This document shows positions 1-8,575 of a DNA stretch of 64,000 nt, one piece after another. Every line of letters begins with the position of its first letter. The first letter of the stretch is position 1. The notes below the pieces were generated by a model, which saw only the letters and a list, made by a program, of their open reading frames with translations, was not told where the DNA came from and ran no database searches. A program made the position numbers and the translations under genes. Source of the stretch: an uncultured Bacilli bacterium (GTDB lineage: Bacteria; Bacillota_I; Bacilli_A; RFN20; CAG-826); the NCBI GenBank assembly GCA_934140155.1, contig CAKPBC010000002.1, positions 186,001 to 250,000 on the forward strand, given 5' to 3'.

Positions 1-881
1 TCTCTAGCGCTACTGACGATAACAAAAGCACTTTGATCGATTTCTGATATTTTATCAATTAATAGTGAGTATTGGTCACGAGAAATTGCAGCTTGAATCA
101 TACGATAATCTTCAAATTTATAACCGCCTTGAACATTTACAATCGTAGAGCCACGTTCAAGATTTATAATGATATAGTCATTAATCGCTTTCCATTCTTT
201 AGAAATTATATCAACGACATAACAATTATTTTTCCTAGCAAATACAAATTCTAAGGATGCCGAACAACAAATAGAAGATAGTACACAAATTAAGAAATAA
301 ACAAAATCTTGTTTAACAAAAATAAAGCCCAGTAAAACAATAGTTCCGTCAATAATAAACATCCAAATTGATACTTTTGTTCTAGTAATTTTAGAAATTA
401 AAACTGCAAATACATCAACGCCTCCCGTTGATCCACCAGCGGACATACATATTCCAATTCCTATTCCGCTTATAACTCCACCAAAAAGTCCTGCCAATAA
501 CAAATTTAAATCATTCATTTCATTAAAATGAAGAAATGGTAATAAATTATTGTTCATAAGTGCACTTATTGCTGGATAAATTAAAGTATAAAATCCCGCT
601 GATAAAAGCGTTTGAGCAGCAAATGTTTTACCAATAAAAATAGACCCTACTAAAAAACACAATATATTCAAAACAACAACTGTAATACTGACAGTGTATT
701 GAGATGGCAAAAACTTATTAATAATATTACCGATAGATGCTAATCCACCTGTTACTAGTGAGCATTGTTCGATGAACAACACTTGTCCGATAGCTAAAAT
801 CAATGTTCCCATAATAATTTGTAACGAATTTCTTACAAGAGACATTTTTTCTTTTTTTGTCATTAATGCTAGTTTTTTCAT
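1..881 (-). CDS. YitT-family membrane protein (DUF161/DUF2179), 3' end cut by window edge
   Basis: The reading frame runs from an ATG at 881 off the left edge without a stop, so the C-terminus is missing. It begins MKKLALMTKK, has about five hydrophobic segments, a glycine-rich GGSTGGVDV stretch typical of YitT proteins, and then a soluble DUF2179-type region (ERGSTIVNVQGGYKFEDYRM). Family function is unproven; a transport or signalling role in the cytoplasmic membrane is usually assumed. The ATG overlaps the prfB stop (ATGA), and a GGAGGC ribosome site lies inside the prfB 3' end, so the two are translationally coupled. In Bacillus subtilis a YitT-family gene (yvjA) also follows prfB. Confidence 0.85.
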   Translation of the reverse strand, partial: MKKLALMTKKEKMSLVRNSLQIIMGTLILAIGQVLFIEQCSLVTGGLASIGNIINKFLPSQYTVSITVVVLNILCFLVGSIFIGKTFAAQTLLSAGFYTLIYPAISALMNNNLLPFLHFNEMNDLNLLLAGLFGGVISGIGIGICMSAGGSTGGVDVFAVLISKITRTKVSIWMFIIDGTIVLLGFIFVKQDFVYFLICVLSSICCSASLEFVFARKNNCYVVDIISKEWKAINDYIIINLERGSTIVNVQGGYKFEDYRMIQAAISRDQYSLLIDKISEIDQSAFVIVSSAR

Positions 882-1982
882 TGTTTTTTAGCCTCCATTT
901 CTAGATAGGCTTCGATAAATCCATCAATTTGCCCATCCATAACTTTGCTCACATCTCCCTCTTGATAGTTTGTTCTTAAGTCTTTAACCATTGTATAAGG
1001 GCAAAATACATAAGAACGAATTTGTGAACCCCACTCAATATTTTTTTGTTCTCCGCGAAGTTTATTTAATTCTTTTTGTTTTTCTTGTAATTGTAATTGA
1101 TAAAGTTTAGCTCTTAGCATATTCATAGCCATTTCCTTATTTGATAACTGTGAACGATCGACTTGGCAAGACACAATTATCCCTGTCGGAATATGGGTAA
1201 TACGTACCGCAGATTCGGTTTTATTAACATTTTGTCCACCTGCACCTTGAGAACGATATGTATCAATTTTTAAATCCTTATCAAGTATTTCGACATCATT
1301 GTTATCAGTAATCTCTGGCATAACCTCTACAGAAGCAAATGAAGTATGACGACGTCCAGAAGCATCAAATGGTGATATTCTTACTAAACGATGTACTCCA
1401 CTTTCGCCTTTTAACATACCATAAGCATTCTTTCCTTTTATCATTAAGGAAGCAGATTTTAATCCTGCTTCTTCACCTGGTTGATAATCAAGAATTTGCA
1501 TTTTGAAATGTTTTTGTTCTGCCCATCTAATGTACATACGATAAAGCATTTCTGCCCAATCTTGGCTTTCCGTTCCACCCGCTCCAGGATGAAAATCTAA
1601 AATAGCGTTATTTCCGTCAAATTCACCAGAAAAAAGCACCATCATATTTAGATTGTGCATTTTTTTCTTTAAATTTTCAAATTCTATATTTGTTTCGTTA
1701 AGTAATGATTCATCCATATCACATAATTCAATTAAATCTTTTACACCATTAATTGAATTAGAAATATCATTATAAAAATCAATCTTTTCTTTATATTCGC
1801 TTAGTTCTTGCATTATACTTGTTGCTTGTTTTTGGTCGTCCCAAAAACCATCAACAGTCATTTGATTTTCAATATCTTGAACTTTTTTTAAAAGTGTATT
1901 AATGTCAAAGAGAGTCACCCAACTTATTAAATTGTTGGGTGACTTTTTGTAAGTCATTTTTCAATGCTACTAAGTCTAGCAT
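878..1982 (-). CDS. prfB: Peptide chain release factor 2 (programmed +1 frameshift)
   Basis: RF2 ends translation at UAA and UGA. The true start is the ATG at 1982, behind an AAGGAG site in the secA tail. Twenty-five codons (MLDLVALKND...) lead to an in-frame TGA at 1907-1905; a +1 shift at CTTTGAC joins this to the remaining 342 residues, 367 aa in all. The main body carries the RF2 anticodon-like SPF tripeptide (RISPFDASGRRHTS) and the GGQ hydrolysis motif (RSQGAGGQNVNKTES). An uninterrupted reading starting at 1957 is only an artefact of ignoring the shift. The presence of RF2 shows that UGA is a stop in this organism. It follows secA by 4 bases. Confidence 0.96.
1904..1910 (-). promoter_or_regulatory. 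prfB autoregulatory +1 frameshift site CTTTGAC
   Basis: On the minus strand the slippery CTT is followed by TGA and C, the canonical RF2 frameshift heptamer. A GGGTGA segment a few bases upstream can pair with the 16S anti-Shine-Dalgarno, as in other prfB genes. When RF2 is scarce the ribosome pauses at TGA and shifts, restoring RF2 synthesis. The mechanism is established for the family; the match here is read directly. Confidence 0.95.
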
Positions 1983-1986
1983 TATT

Positions 1987-4410
1987 TTATTCTCCTTGAG
2001 AATCAGAATTCTTTGTAGCATCTACATCTACTTTATCAGTAGGTTGAGATGGTTCTTCTACTGGTCTAAGTTGAATTCTTGCTGTTAATAATTGAACTAC
2101 AACATCTAAAGCAATGGTTTCAAGCATTTCATTAAATAATTCGAAACCTTCGTTAACATAATCTTGTAATGGATTGATATTAGCGTAACTACGTAAATGA
2201 ATACCATCACGTAATCTTGCTAATGTATCAATGTGGTTAGTCCAACTACGATCAATACAATGTAAAGCGATTTGTCTTTCGATTGCATTTGCAGCTTCTT
2301 CGCCCCATTCATCACGTCTCTTTTTATATTCTTTCATTAGTAAGAATGTAATATCTTCGCCAGCTTCTTCATAAGGTGCTTCATTAAATGCTGAAGCTTT
2401 AAATGAATCAGGTGGTAATAATTTGTTCGTTTCTGTGACTAATTTATATAATTTTGCACCATCAATTAAACCTTCTTTGCTTCCTTCTGGTACAGATTTT
2501 TTAGCAATTGCTTTACCAGTTGTTTCAAAGAAGTCTTGAATCATTTCGTGAATTTCATTAGTGAATAAAACTTTATCACGTTTTTTATACATAATTTCAC
2601 GTTGTTGACGCATAACATCATCATAATCTAATAAACTCTTACGAGTATCAAAGTTTTGTCCTTCAATACGTGTTTGAGCATCAGTAATCATTTTCGTAGC
2701 CATTGACATTTGAATTGCTTCATCGCCAAGTTTTAAGAAATATTTACGGAAATTATCAGGTACGAATCTAACCATCAAATCATCTTCAAATGATACATAG
2801 AAACAAGAATAACCTGGATCTCCTTGACGACCAGCACGACCACGTAATTGGTTATCAATACGACGAGATTCATGTCTTTCTGTACCAAATACGCATAATC
2901 CACCAAGCGCTTTTACTTCATCATCAATCTTAATATCGGTACCACGACCAGCCATGTTAGTGGCAATTGTGATTGCGCCTTTTTCACCAGCGTGTTTAAT
3001 GATTTCAGCTTCACGAGCGTGGTTTTTAGCATTTAAAACTTCATGCTTTAATCCTTCTTTATCTAACAAGTTAGAAACGTATTCAGACATTTCAACAGAT
3101 GTAGTACCAATAAGCATTGGTTGACCTTTTTCATGTCTTTCTTTTATTTCTTTTACAAGTGCTTTAAATTTTGCATCTTTAGTAGCAAAAATCATATCTA
3201 AAGCATCAACACGTTTAATTGGTCTATTTGTTGGAATAACAATAACGCGCATATTATAAATCTTTCTAAATTCTTCTTCTTCGGTTTTAGCAGTACCAGT
3301 CATACCAGCACATTTATCATATAGACGGAAGAAATTTTGATATGTAATTGTGGCCATTGTCACAGTTTCTTCTTTAATTTTAACATTTTCTTTAGCTTGA
3401 ATAGCTTGTTGTAAACCATCTGAATATTCACGACCTTTTAAGATACGGCCTGTGAATTGGTCAATAAGTTGAATTTCTCCTTCACTATCAACCATATATT
3501 CAACATTACGAGTAAAGATGTAGTTAGCTTTTAATGCTTGATAAATTCTATGAACTAAATCTTGATATTGAGGTTCATAAAGGTTAGCAATACCAAAAGC
3601 CATTTGAGCTTTTTCATTACCACGGTCAGTTAAGTTACATGTCTTATCTTTTAAATCAATGACATAGTCACGATCTTTCTTTAAACTCTTAACAAACCAG
3701 TCTGCAGCTTTATAAGCACTTGATTGTGTCTTAGCGCCACCAGAAATAATTAAAGGTGTTCTTGATTCATCAATTAAAATAGAGTCAGCTTCATCGACAA
3801 CACAGAAATGTAGTCCTCTTAAAACACGGCCATCAACACTTTGAGCCATGTTATCTCTTAAATAGTCAAATCCTAACTCAGAGTTTGTAGTATAAGTAAT
3901 GTCGCAATTATACGCTGCACGTTTTTCTGAAGTTGTTAATTCTCTTAAGTTAATACCAACAGTTAAACCTAACCAACGATAAATTTGTCCCATCCACTCA
4001 GCATCACGAGAAGCTAAGTATTCGTTTACTGTTACAACATGAACGCCTTTGCCTTCTAATGCGTTTAAGTAAACTGCCATTGTAGCAGTTAATGTTTTAC
4101 CTTCACCAGTACGCATTTCCGCAACGTCACCTTGATTTAACACCAAAGCGCCTTCAATTTGTACTTGGAAAGGAAATTGATTTAAAACTCTTTTTGCTGC
4201 TTCTCTTGCTACTGCAAAAGCTTCGTATTTAATATCTTCTAATGTTTCACCTTTAGCAAGTCTATCTTTGAAGTATGGGGTTTTAGCTTTTAATTCATCA
4301 TCTGATAAAGCTGCCATCTCTCCTTCATAAGCCATGACTTTTTCACTTTCTTTTTTTATTTTTTTCAATGCACGTTGATCAAAACGAAATAATTTTTCGA
4401 TAAAATTCAT
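1987..4410 (-). CDS. secA: Preprotein translocase ATPase SecA
   Basis: Motor ATPase that drives unfolded preproteins through SecYEG. Walker A TGEGKT lies at about residues 101-106, the DEAD-type box reads VVDEADS, and helicase motifs DMIFAT, GTTSVEMSE, ATNMAGRGTDIK and QLRGRAGRQGDPG follow in order. At 807 aa it is somewhat shorter than typical Bacillus SecA. The C-terminus is acidic and ends in DSQGE; the cysteine-rich zinc tail that binds SecB or phospholipid in many SecA proteins is absent. The start is behind a GAGAGGAG site and is the first gene of a secA-prfB-yitT operon. Confidence 0.98.
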   Translation of the reverse strand: MNFIEKLFRFDQRALKKIKKESEKVMAYEGEMAALSDDELKAKTPYFKDRLAKGETLEDIKYEAFAVAREAAKRVLNQFPFQVQIEGALVLNQGDVAEMRTGEGKTLTATMAVYLNALEGKGVHVVTVNEYLASRDAEWMGQIYRWLGLTVGINLRELTTSEKRAAYNCDITYTTNSELGFDYLRDNMAQSVDGRVLRGLHFCVVDEADSILIDESRTPLIISGGAKTQSSAYKAADWFVKSLKKDRDYVIDLKDKTCNLTDRGNEKAQMAFGIANLYEPQYQDLVHRIYQALKANYIFTRNVEYMVDSEGEIQLIDQFTGRILKGREYSDGLQQAIQAKENVKIKEETVTMATITYQNFFRLYDKCAGMTGTAKTEEEEFRKIYNMRVIVIPTNRPIKRVDALDMIFATKDAKFKALVKEIKERHEKGQPMLIGTTSVEMSEYVSNLLDKEGLKHEVLNAKNHAREAEIIKHAGEKGAITIATNMAGRGTDIKIDDEVKALGGLCVFGTERHESRRIDNQLRGRAGRQGDPGYSCFYVSFEDDLMVRFVPDNFRKYFLKLGDEAIQMSMATKMITDAQTRIEGQNFDTRKSLLDYDDVMRQQREIMYKKRDKVLFTNEIHEMIQDFFETTGKAIAKKSVPEGSKEGLIDGAKLYKLVTETNKLLPPDSFKASAFNEAPYEEAGEDITFLLMKEYKKRRDEWGEEAANAIERQIALHCIDRSWTNHIDTLARLRDGIHLRSYANINPLQDYVNEGFELFNEMLETIALDVVVQLLTARIQLRPVEEPSQPTDKVDVDATKNSDSQGE

Positions 4411-4511
4411 AATATAAAACTCCTCTCAGTTGCATACTCAAATATTCTAGCAAAAAATGGTACTATTTTCCATTGATAAATATATAATATTTAAATTTTT
4501 TAATAAAACAA

Positions 4512-4538
4512 TAAAAATACAGGCCTTTTATGACCTGT
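4512..4538 (-). terminator. Rho-independent terminator of csp
   Basis: On the minus strand an ACAGG/CCTGT stem with a ten-base loop is followed by ATTTTTATT, 13 bases past the csp stop codon. The stem is short, so strength is uncertain. Confidence 0.6.
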
Positions 4539-4550
4539 AAATGTTAGATT

Positions 4551-4751
4551 TTAAGAAATTTTAACAACGTTTTTTGCTTGAAGTCCGCGATTTGTTTCGA
4601 GTAAATCAAACTCAACTTCTTGGCCTTCATTTAATGTTCGGTATCCATCTTCCATTATTTGTGAATAATGAACAAAGATATCGGCACCCTCACCACGGTT
4701 AATAAATCCAAATCCTTTTTCGGCATTAAACCATTTAACTTTGCCTACCAT
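4551..4751 (-). CDS. csp: Cold-shock domain protein
   Basis: A 66-residue single cold-shock domain. RNP1 (KGFGFI) and RNP2 (DIFVHY) are intact, and the protein starts [15 protein letters not shown] like the CspA/CspB family. It binds single-stranded RNA and DNA and acts as an RNA chaperone. It is monocistronic, with its own promoter and terminator, and an AGGAAAGGTGG ribosome site. Confidence 0.97.
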   Translation of the reverse strand: MVGKVKWFNAEKGFGFINRGEGADIFVHYSQIMEDGYRTLNEGQEVEFDLLETNRGLQAKNVVKIS

Positions 4752-4777
4752 GTTTTACCACCTTTCCTGCTAAACTT

Positions 4778-4805
4778 ATTATAGAATACTACACTTCATT
4801 TTCAA
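4778..4805 (-). promoter_or_regulatory. Sigma-A type promoter of csp
   Basis: Read on the minus strand: -35 TTGAAA, 16-base spacer, -10 TATAAT (4783-4778). Transcription would begin close to 4771, leaving a short leader of about 20 bases, so no long cold-shock thermosensor leader is present. Confidence 0.75.
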
Positions 4806-4826
4806 TTTTTTCCGTTCGACTTATTG

Positions 4827-5471
4827 TCAATTTTTTCGACAGTTATGTGCTAAAACAAGCACTTTTATGTCTTTTGGGTGATACTTTGTAATTAATCTAA
4901 TCGCGGATTTAATAGAGCTTCCTGTAGTTAAAACATCATCAACCAAAAGAATTTTCTTGTCCTTTACTCTAAACCCGTCTATTATTTCTAGTTTATCTAT
5001 TATTTTTTCGCGTTCTTTTTTAGATAAATCACTTTGCTTAAAATGATACTTTTTTCTTAAAAGCTTTATATATTTTAAGTTCAAAAGTTTAAATATTTCT
5101 TCAACGTGATTAAAGCCTCTTTTTTTATCATCTTCGAAACTAGAAGGAATATAAACAAGATAATAACCAAAATACTTTATTCGAAGATAAAATGCTTGTT
5201 TTTCTAAAAAAACACTTCGCAATTCAATGTCGTAACAGCCTTTCAATTGATAAAGAAGGCTCTTAAAGAAATTGTTATAACGATAGATTGCTAAAATATC
5301 AATATTACAAATCTTCCAATTTTCATAAATACATTCAAATTTATCATAACAATTTTGGCATATTTTTGTATTAGGGTTAATGGACTCAAATTCATTAAAA
5401 CAAATCTTACAAATGTTTGTTGGCTTCGTTAACACTACTAATTGATTTTTCCATTGCTTCAGTAAGTTCAT
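4827..5471 (-). CDS. comFC: ComFC-like phosphoribosyltransferase-fold competence protein
   Basis: The 214-residue protein opens with a four-cysteine zinc module (CKICF...CQNCY) and ends with the PRPP-binding loop ILLVDDVLTTGSS of type I phosphoribosyltransferases. ComFC acts with ComFA when single-stranded DNA is taken up in naturally competent Firmicutes. Its first 65 bases overlap the 3' end of comFA in another frame, so translation is probably coupled. The B. subtilis operon has comFB between the two; it is missing here. No other late competence gene is in the window, so competence itself is inference. Confidence 0.88.
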   Translation of the reverse strand: MNLLKQWKNQLVVLTKPTNICKICFNEFESINPNTKICQNCYDKFECIYENWKICNIDILAIYRYNNFFKSLLYQLKGCYDIELRSVFLEKQAFYLRIKYFGYYLVYIPSSFEDDKKRGFNHVEEIFKLLNLKYIKLLRKKYHFKQSDLSKKEREKIIDKLEIIDGFRVKDKKILLVDDVLTTGSSIKSAIRLITKYHPKDIKVLVLAHNCRKN

Positions 5472-6552
5472 AAGCTAAAAAATAAACATCTCCTGTTGGT
5501 GATTTAATTTTTCTTCCTACTCTTCCCGCGATTTGAGTAAGATTTTGTTCATTAAATAGGGTGTGATCTGCCATAAATACAATTACTTGTAATTCTTCAA
5601 TAGTAATACCTCTTTCTAAAATTGATGTTGTAATTAATACATCAATGCCTCGTTTTTTAAATTTTGCCACCAATTCATCACGATTCTCTTTTTTTGAATG
5701 TACTAAATCAATACTTGTAACAAATACTTTTAACCAGTTTAATAACTTTTCTCCTTCTTCAATTGTCGGAACAAAAATAAGTAATGGTTTATGTTTGCTT
5801 TGATATTCTTTTATTTTTTTTAAAATAAAATATATTTGCAATAGTTTCGGTCTTAAAAGAACTTTCGGAACTGGTATAGCATGGTTATGAAATCTTTTGT
5901 ATAAATAAGAAATATGGCTATTTTCATTTTTAAATTCTTCAATAATTTTTTCACTTGGAGTAGCGCTCATTAAAATATAATTTGTGCGTATGGATTTTTT
6001 AAAGAAAGCTTCCAATAAATCATTATTTTGGAAAGGAAATGCATCAATTTCATCAATAATTAATAAATCAAAATAATTAGAAAATCGATAAAGTTGGTGT
6101 GTCGTTAATAAAGTGATATCACCTACTAAAGTTTTAGTGTGTCCGCCATATACAGCAATAACTTTTTGATTAGAAAAAGCTTTTTGTAAACGAGGCAAAA
6201 GTTCTATTACAACATCTCTCCTTGGTATCGCAAATCCCACTCTGCCACCATTACTTAAAACATAACTAATTATTTCATAGACGATTTCAGTTTTACCAGC
6301 ACCACATACAGCATTCAAAAGAGTATTCTTTCCGTTTATATAATTTATTTTTAGTTCATAAGCAATTTTTTCTTGTTCTGGACTTAAAGCAAAATCTAAT
6401 TTATAATTCACCTTCGCTTTCTCACGGCTTACATATTCCACCGATGGACTTTTGAATGCTATACATTTTCGACAGTATGGCACTCCATTTAAATAACCAA
6501 CATATTTTAAATCACTATTTCCGCATCTTTCACATACAAATTTTTCTCCCAT
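5407..6552 (-). CDS. comFA: ComFA-like DEAD-box DNA helicase/translocase
   Basis: A 381-residue superfamily 2 ATPase with an N-terminal four-cysteine zinc finger (CERCGN...CRKC), Walker A GAGKTE, a DEID box (LIIDEIDAFPF), SATPS motif III and QIAGRVGRK motif VI. ComFA is a membrane-associated cytoplasmic ATPase that helps pull transforming DNA inside. The start at 6552 has no convincing Shine-Dalgarno sequence; a TATATT element ends only three bases upstream, so a leaderless or near-leaderless transcript is possible. It is the first gene of the comFA-comFC pair. Confidence 0.9.
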   Translation of the reverse strand: MGEKFVCERCGNSDLKYVGYLNGVPYCRKCIAFKSPSVEYVSREKAKVNYKLDFALSPEQEKIAYELKINYINGKNTLLNAVCGAGKTEIVYEIISYVLSNGGRVGFAIPRRDVVIELLPRLQKAFSNQKVIAVYGGHTKTLVGDITLLTTHQLYRFSNYFDLLIIDEIDAFPFQNNDLLEAFFKKSIRTNYILMSATPSEKIIEEFKNENSHISYLYKRFHNHAIPVPKVLLRPKLLQIYFILKKIKEYQSKHKPLLIFVPTIEEGEKLLNWLKVFVTSIDLVHSKKENRDELVAKFKKRGIDVLITTSILERGITIEELQVIVFMADHTLFNEQNLTQIAGRVGRKIKSPTGDVYFLAYELTEAMEKSISSVNEANKHL

Positions 6553-6574
6553 ATTAATATATAGTGATTAAAAA

Positions 6575-6610
6575 TGAAAAAAGCTTAGAATTTTTTTAAT
6601 TTTCTAAGCT
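6575..6610 (-). terminator. Terminator after the M23-fold membrane protein gene
   Basis: The minus strand forms an AGCTTAGAA/TTCTAAGCT stem with an A/T loop, followed by TTTTTTC. It sits about 25 bases beyond the stop at 6635 and upstream of comFA. Confidence 0.8.
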
Positions 6611-6634
6611 GAATTTTTAAATTATCAATTATTT

Positions 6635-7333
6635 TTATAAGTCTTTGACTAATTGTCCAAACGATTTGCTTGGGTTAATACTTTTATCATCTTTTAATAA
6701 AGTAAAATGTAATGATTCACCTAAGCCACTTGTATATAAAGATTGTCCCGAAGTACCAATGATATCGCCTTGTTTTATTTCTTGATTTTGCACAACTGTA
6801 GTTGTACCTAAAGAAGAATAAGATGCAACAATACCAGATTCATGTTCAATAAAGATAACATTTCCATAAGTTGAGTCATTAGCAATTTTTATTACTTTGC
6901 CAGAGAAAGAGGAATAAACATCAAATTTGTCAGTGTTTTTATAATCAACACCATCATTCTTTCGATACATTCCATCAATTTCAATGATAGCATTTTCTCT
7001 TGTTTGTTCTGAGTCTTTGCTGTCATAGAAAGGTCTAACAATTTCAATATCAGAAGTTACTGGTTTATTAACAAGTTCCTTCATTACATCGGGAACTTCA
7101 ATAACTGGGTCATCACTTGTTGAAGTACTCGGATTAATTGGTGTTGACGGAGAAATATTTCCAATTACATCACTAGTGGAATTGTGATCTCTTATTCCAG
7201 CTTCAATAGCTAAAATTGAGCCAAAAAATAATATTGATGAAGCCGCAATAGCAATACCTACTTTAGCACTATCGCTGAATTTTTTGTTTTTCTTTTGTTT
7301 TGGGGACTTTTCTTTATTTAATTGTTCTTCCAT
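6635..7333 (-). CDS. Membrane-anchored LytM/M23-fold protein, probably non-catalytic (SpoIIQ-like)
   Basis: 232 residues from the ATG at 7333; the GTG nine bases upstream lies inside the GAGGTGA ribosome site. A lysine-rich cytoplasmic N-terminus is followed by one membrane helix (about residues 25-45), a Ser/Thr/Pro linker and a C-terminal M23 peptidase domain. The usual metal-binding HxxxD and HxH motifs read NDGVDY and SLHF, so two histidines are replaced and hydrolysis is unlikely. This layout and loss resemble SpoIIQ, the forespore partner of SpoIIIAH, but no sporulation gene nearby supports that. An envelope scaffold or regulator of another hydrolase is equally possible. Confidence 0.7.
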   Translation of the reverse strand: MEEQLNKEKSPKQKKNKKFSDSAKVGIAIAASSILFFGSILAIEAGIRDHNSTSDVIGNISPSTPINPSTSTSDDPVIEVPDVMKELVNKPVTSDIEIVRPFYDSKDSEQTRENAIIEIDGMYRKNDGVDYKNTDKFDVYSSFSGKVIKIANDSTYGNVIFIEHESGIVASYSSLGTTTVVQNQEIKQGDIIGTSGQSLYTSGLGESLHFTLLKDDKSINPSKSFGQLVKDL

Positions 7334-7404
7334 GTTTTTCACCTCAATTACATTTTTTCCGTAAATTCAAAATTTATACAAAAAAATGTGTAATTGAAGA
7401 AAAA

Positions 7405-7434
7405 AAGTGCCAATTCAAAAGTAAACTAGCACTT
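7405..7434 (-). terminator. Terminator after rpiB
   Basis: AAGTGC and GCACTT arms are separated by 18 bases, with TTTTTTTC after the second arm on the minus strand, 27 bases past the rpiB stop. The loop is large, so the call rests mainly on the T-run and position. Confidence 0.55.
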
Positions 7435-7460
7435 ATTGGAAATTACTATAATATTATTTT

Positions 7461-7901
7461 TTATTTATTTTCAAATTCTTTAATCATATTAACTCTTATT
7501 AAATGTTTTCCACCAGCAAAATCAGTTTTAATAAAATTATCTAACATAGTTTTAACTTCTTCAAGAGTAAAATAATCCGCACCAAACGCAATCATATTGG
7601 CATCATTATGTTCTCGACTTAATTCCGCTACACGAGGATTATAAGCTAAAACACATCTAATGCCTTTTACTTTATTAGCGCAAATAGAAACACCTACACC
7701 GCTACGACAAATAACAATACCACGATCTGCTTTTCTTTCACTCACTGCTTGAGCGGCTTTAATAGCAAATTCTGGATAATTGCATGAATCAGTGGAATAT
7801 GTTCCACAATCAATAACATCATGTCCTAAACTTTTTAAATATTTTTTTAATTCTTCTTTATATTCGTAACCACCATGGTCACATCCAATTGAAAATATCA
7901 T
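7461..7901 (-). CDS. rpiB: Ribose-5-phosphate isomerase B
   Basis: Interconverts ribose 5-phosphate and ribulose 5-phosphate in the non-oxidative pentose phosphate pathway. The 146-residue protein has the N-terminal GCDHGGYEYKE nucleotide-like loop, an active-site cysteine in VICRSGVGVSI and the HNDANMIAFGA signature. The segment after the cysteine reads RSG where many RpiB proteins have GTG, a small departure that could reflect a related sugar-phosphate isomerase. It lies 4 bases after tsaC in the order prfA-prmC-x-tsaC-rpiB, which recalls the ywl region of B. subtilis. Confidence 0.9.
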   Translation of the reverse strand: MIFSIGCDHGGYEYKEELKKYLKSLGHDVIDCGTYSTDSCNYPEFAIKAAQAVSERKADRGIVICRSGVGVSICANKVKGIRCVLAYNPRVAELSREHNDANMIAFGADYFTLEEVKTMLDNFIKTDFAGGKHLIRVNMIKEFENK

Positions 7902-7905
7902 ATTA

Positions 7906-8517
7906 TTAATTCCTCCAAACTTTCATTACATCTTCTAAAGTAATATTTCCTTGTCTTATTAAAATGGGCTCATCACTAGATAAATCAATAATTGTCGAAG
8001 GTTTTTGGGCGCCTGACTTAGCATTAATTATACCTGCAATTGTGTCATTAAAATAATCATATGTTTGTTTAAAATCTAAAGCCGGCGGTAACCCTGATGG
8101 ATTAGCGCTAGGCACTAAAAGTGGCTTTCCTACTTTTTTAATAAGCTTTAAAGCCAAAGGAAAATTAGGTATTCTTACACCAATTTTTTTAGTATTTAAG
8201 TCCACCCATGAATTTACATCATCTTTTGCCTTAAGTAATAAGGTTATCTCTCCTGGCATAAAATGATTAATTATTTTTTTTATTTTATCATTTAAAACAG
8301 CTACATTCTCAATTTGCTTTACATCACTGCACATTAAAGTAAATGGTTTATCAGATGGCCTGTTTTTTGCGGCCACTAACTTTTTAAAAGCCTCATAAGA
8401 ATCACATACTACGCCCAATCCATATACTGTTTCGGTAGGAAATGCAACAACTTCATTTTTAAGTAATAATTCACTTGCTTTATCAAGTTCATTATCTAAA
8501 ATAATCAAAGTTTCCAT
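7906..8517 (-). CDS. tsaC: Threonylcarbamoyl-AMP synthase (TsaC/YrdC)
   Basis: Makes L-threonylcarbamoyl-AMP from threonine, bicarbonate and ATP, the first step of t6A37 modification of ANN-decoding tRNAs. The 203-residue chain holds the YrdC fold hallmarks: FPTETVYGLG near residue 27, KNRPSDKPF, and LLVPSANPSGLPPA. It lacks the extra C-terminal Sua5 domain, so it is the short TsaC form. It follows the small secreted-protein gene and precedes rpiB by 4 bases. Confidence 0.95.
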   Translation of the reverse strand: METLIILDNELDKASELLLKNEVVAFPTETVYGLGVVCDSYEAFKKLVAAKNRPSDKPFTLMCSDVKQIENVAVLNDKIKKIINHFMPGEITLLLKAKDDVNSWVDLNTKKIGVRIPNFPLALKLIKKVGKPLLVPSANPSGLPPALDFKQTYDYFNDTIAGIINAKSGAQKPSTIIDLSSDEPILIRQGNITLEDVMKVWRN

Positions 8518-8575
8518 TAAAACATCACCAAAATTATTTTAGCATATTTAAGATGGTAATGCGATTTTATTTAAT

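Noticed and set aside
7339..7380. A GTATA and GGAAAAAAT pair upstream of the SpoIIQ-like gene resembling a sigma-F promoter
   Set aside because: The spacing is short at 14 bases and the start point would fall in the ribosome site, leaving no usable leader. In A/T-rich DNA such a match is weak.
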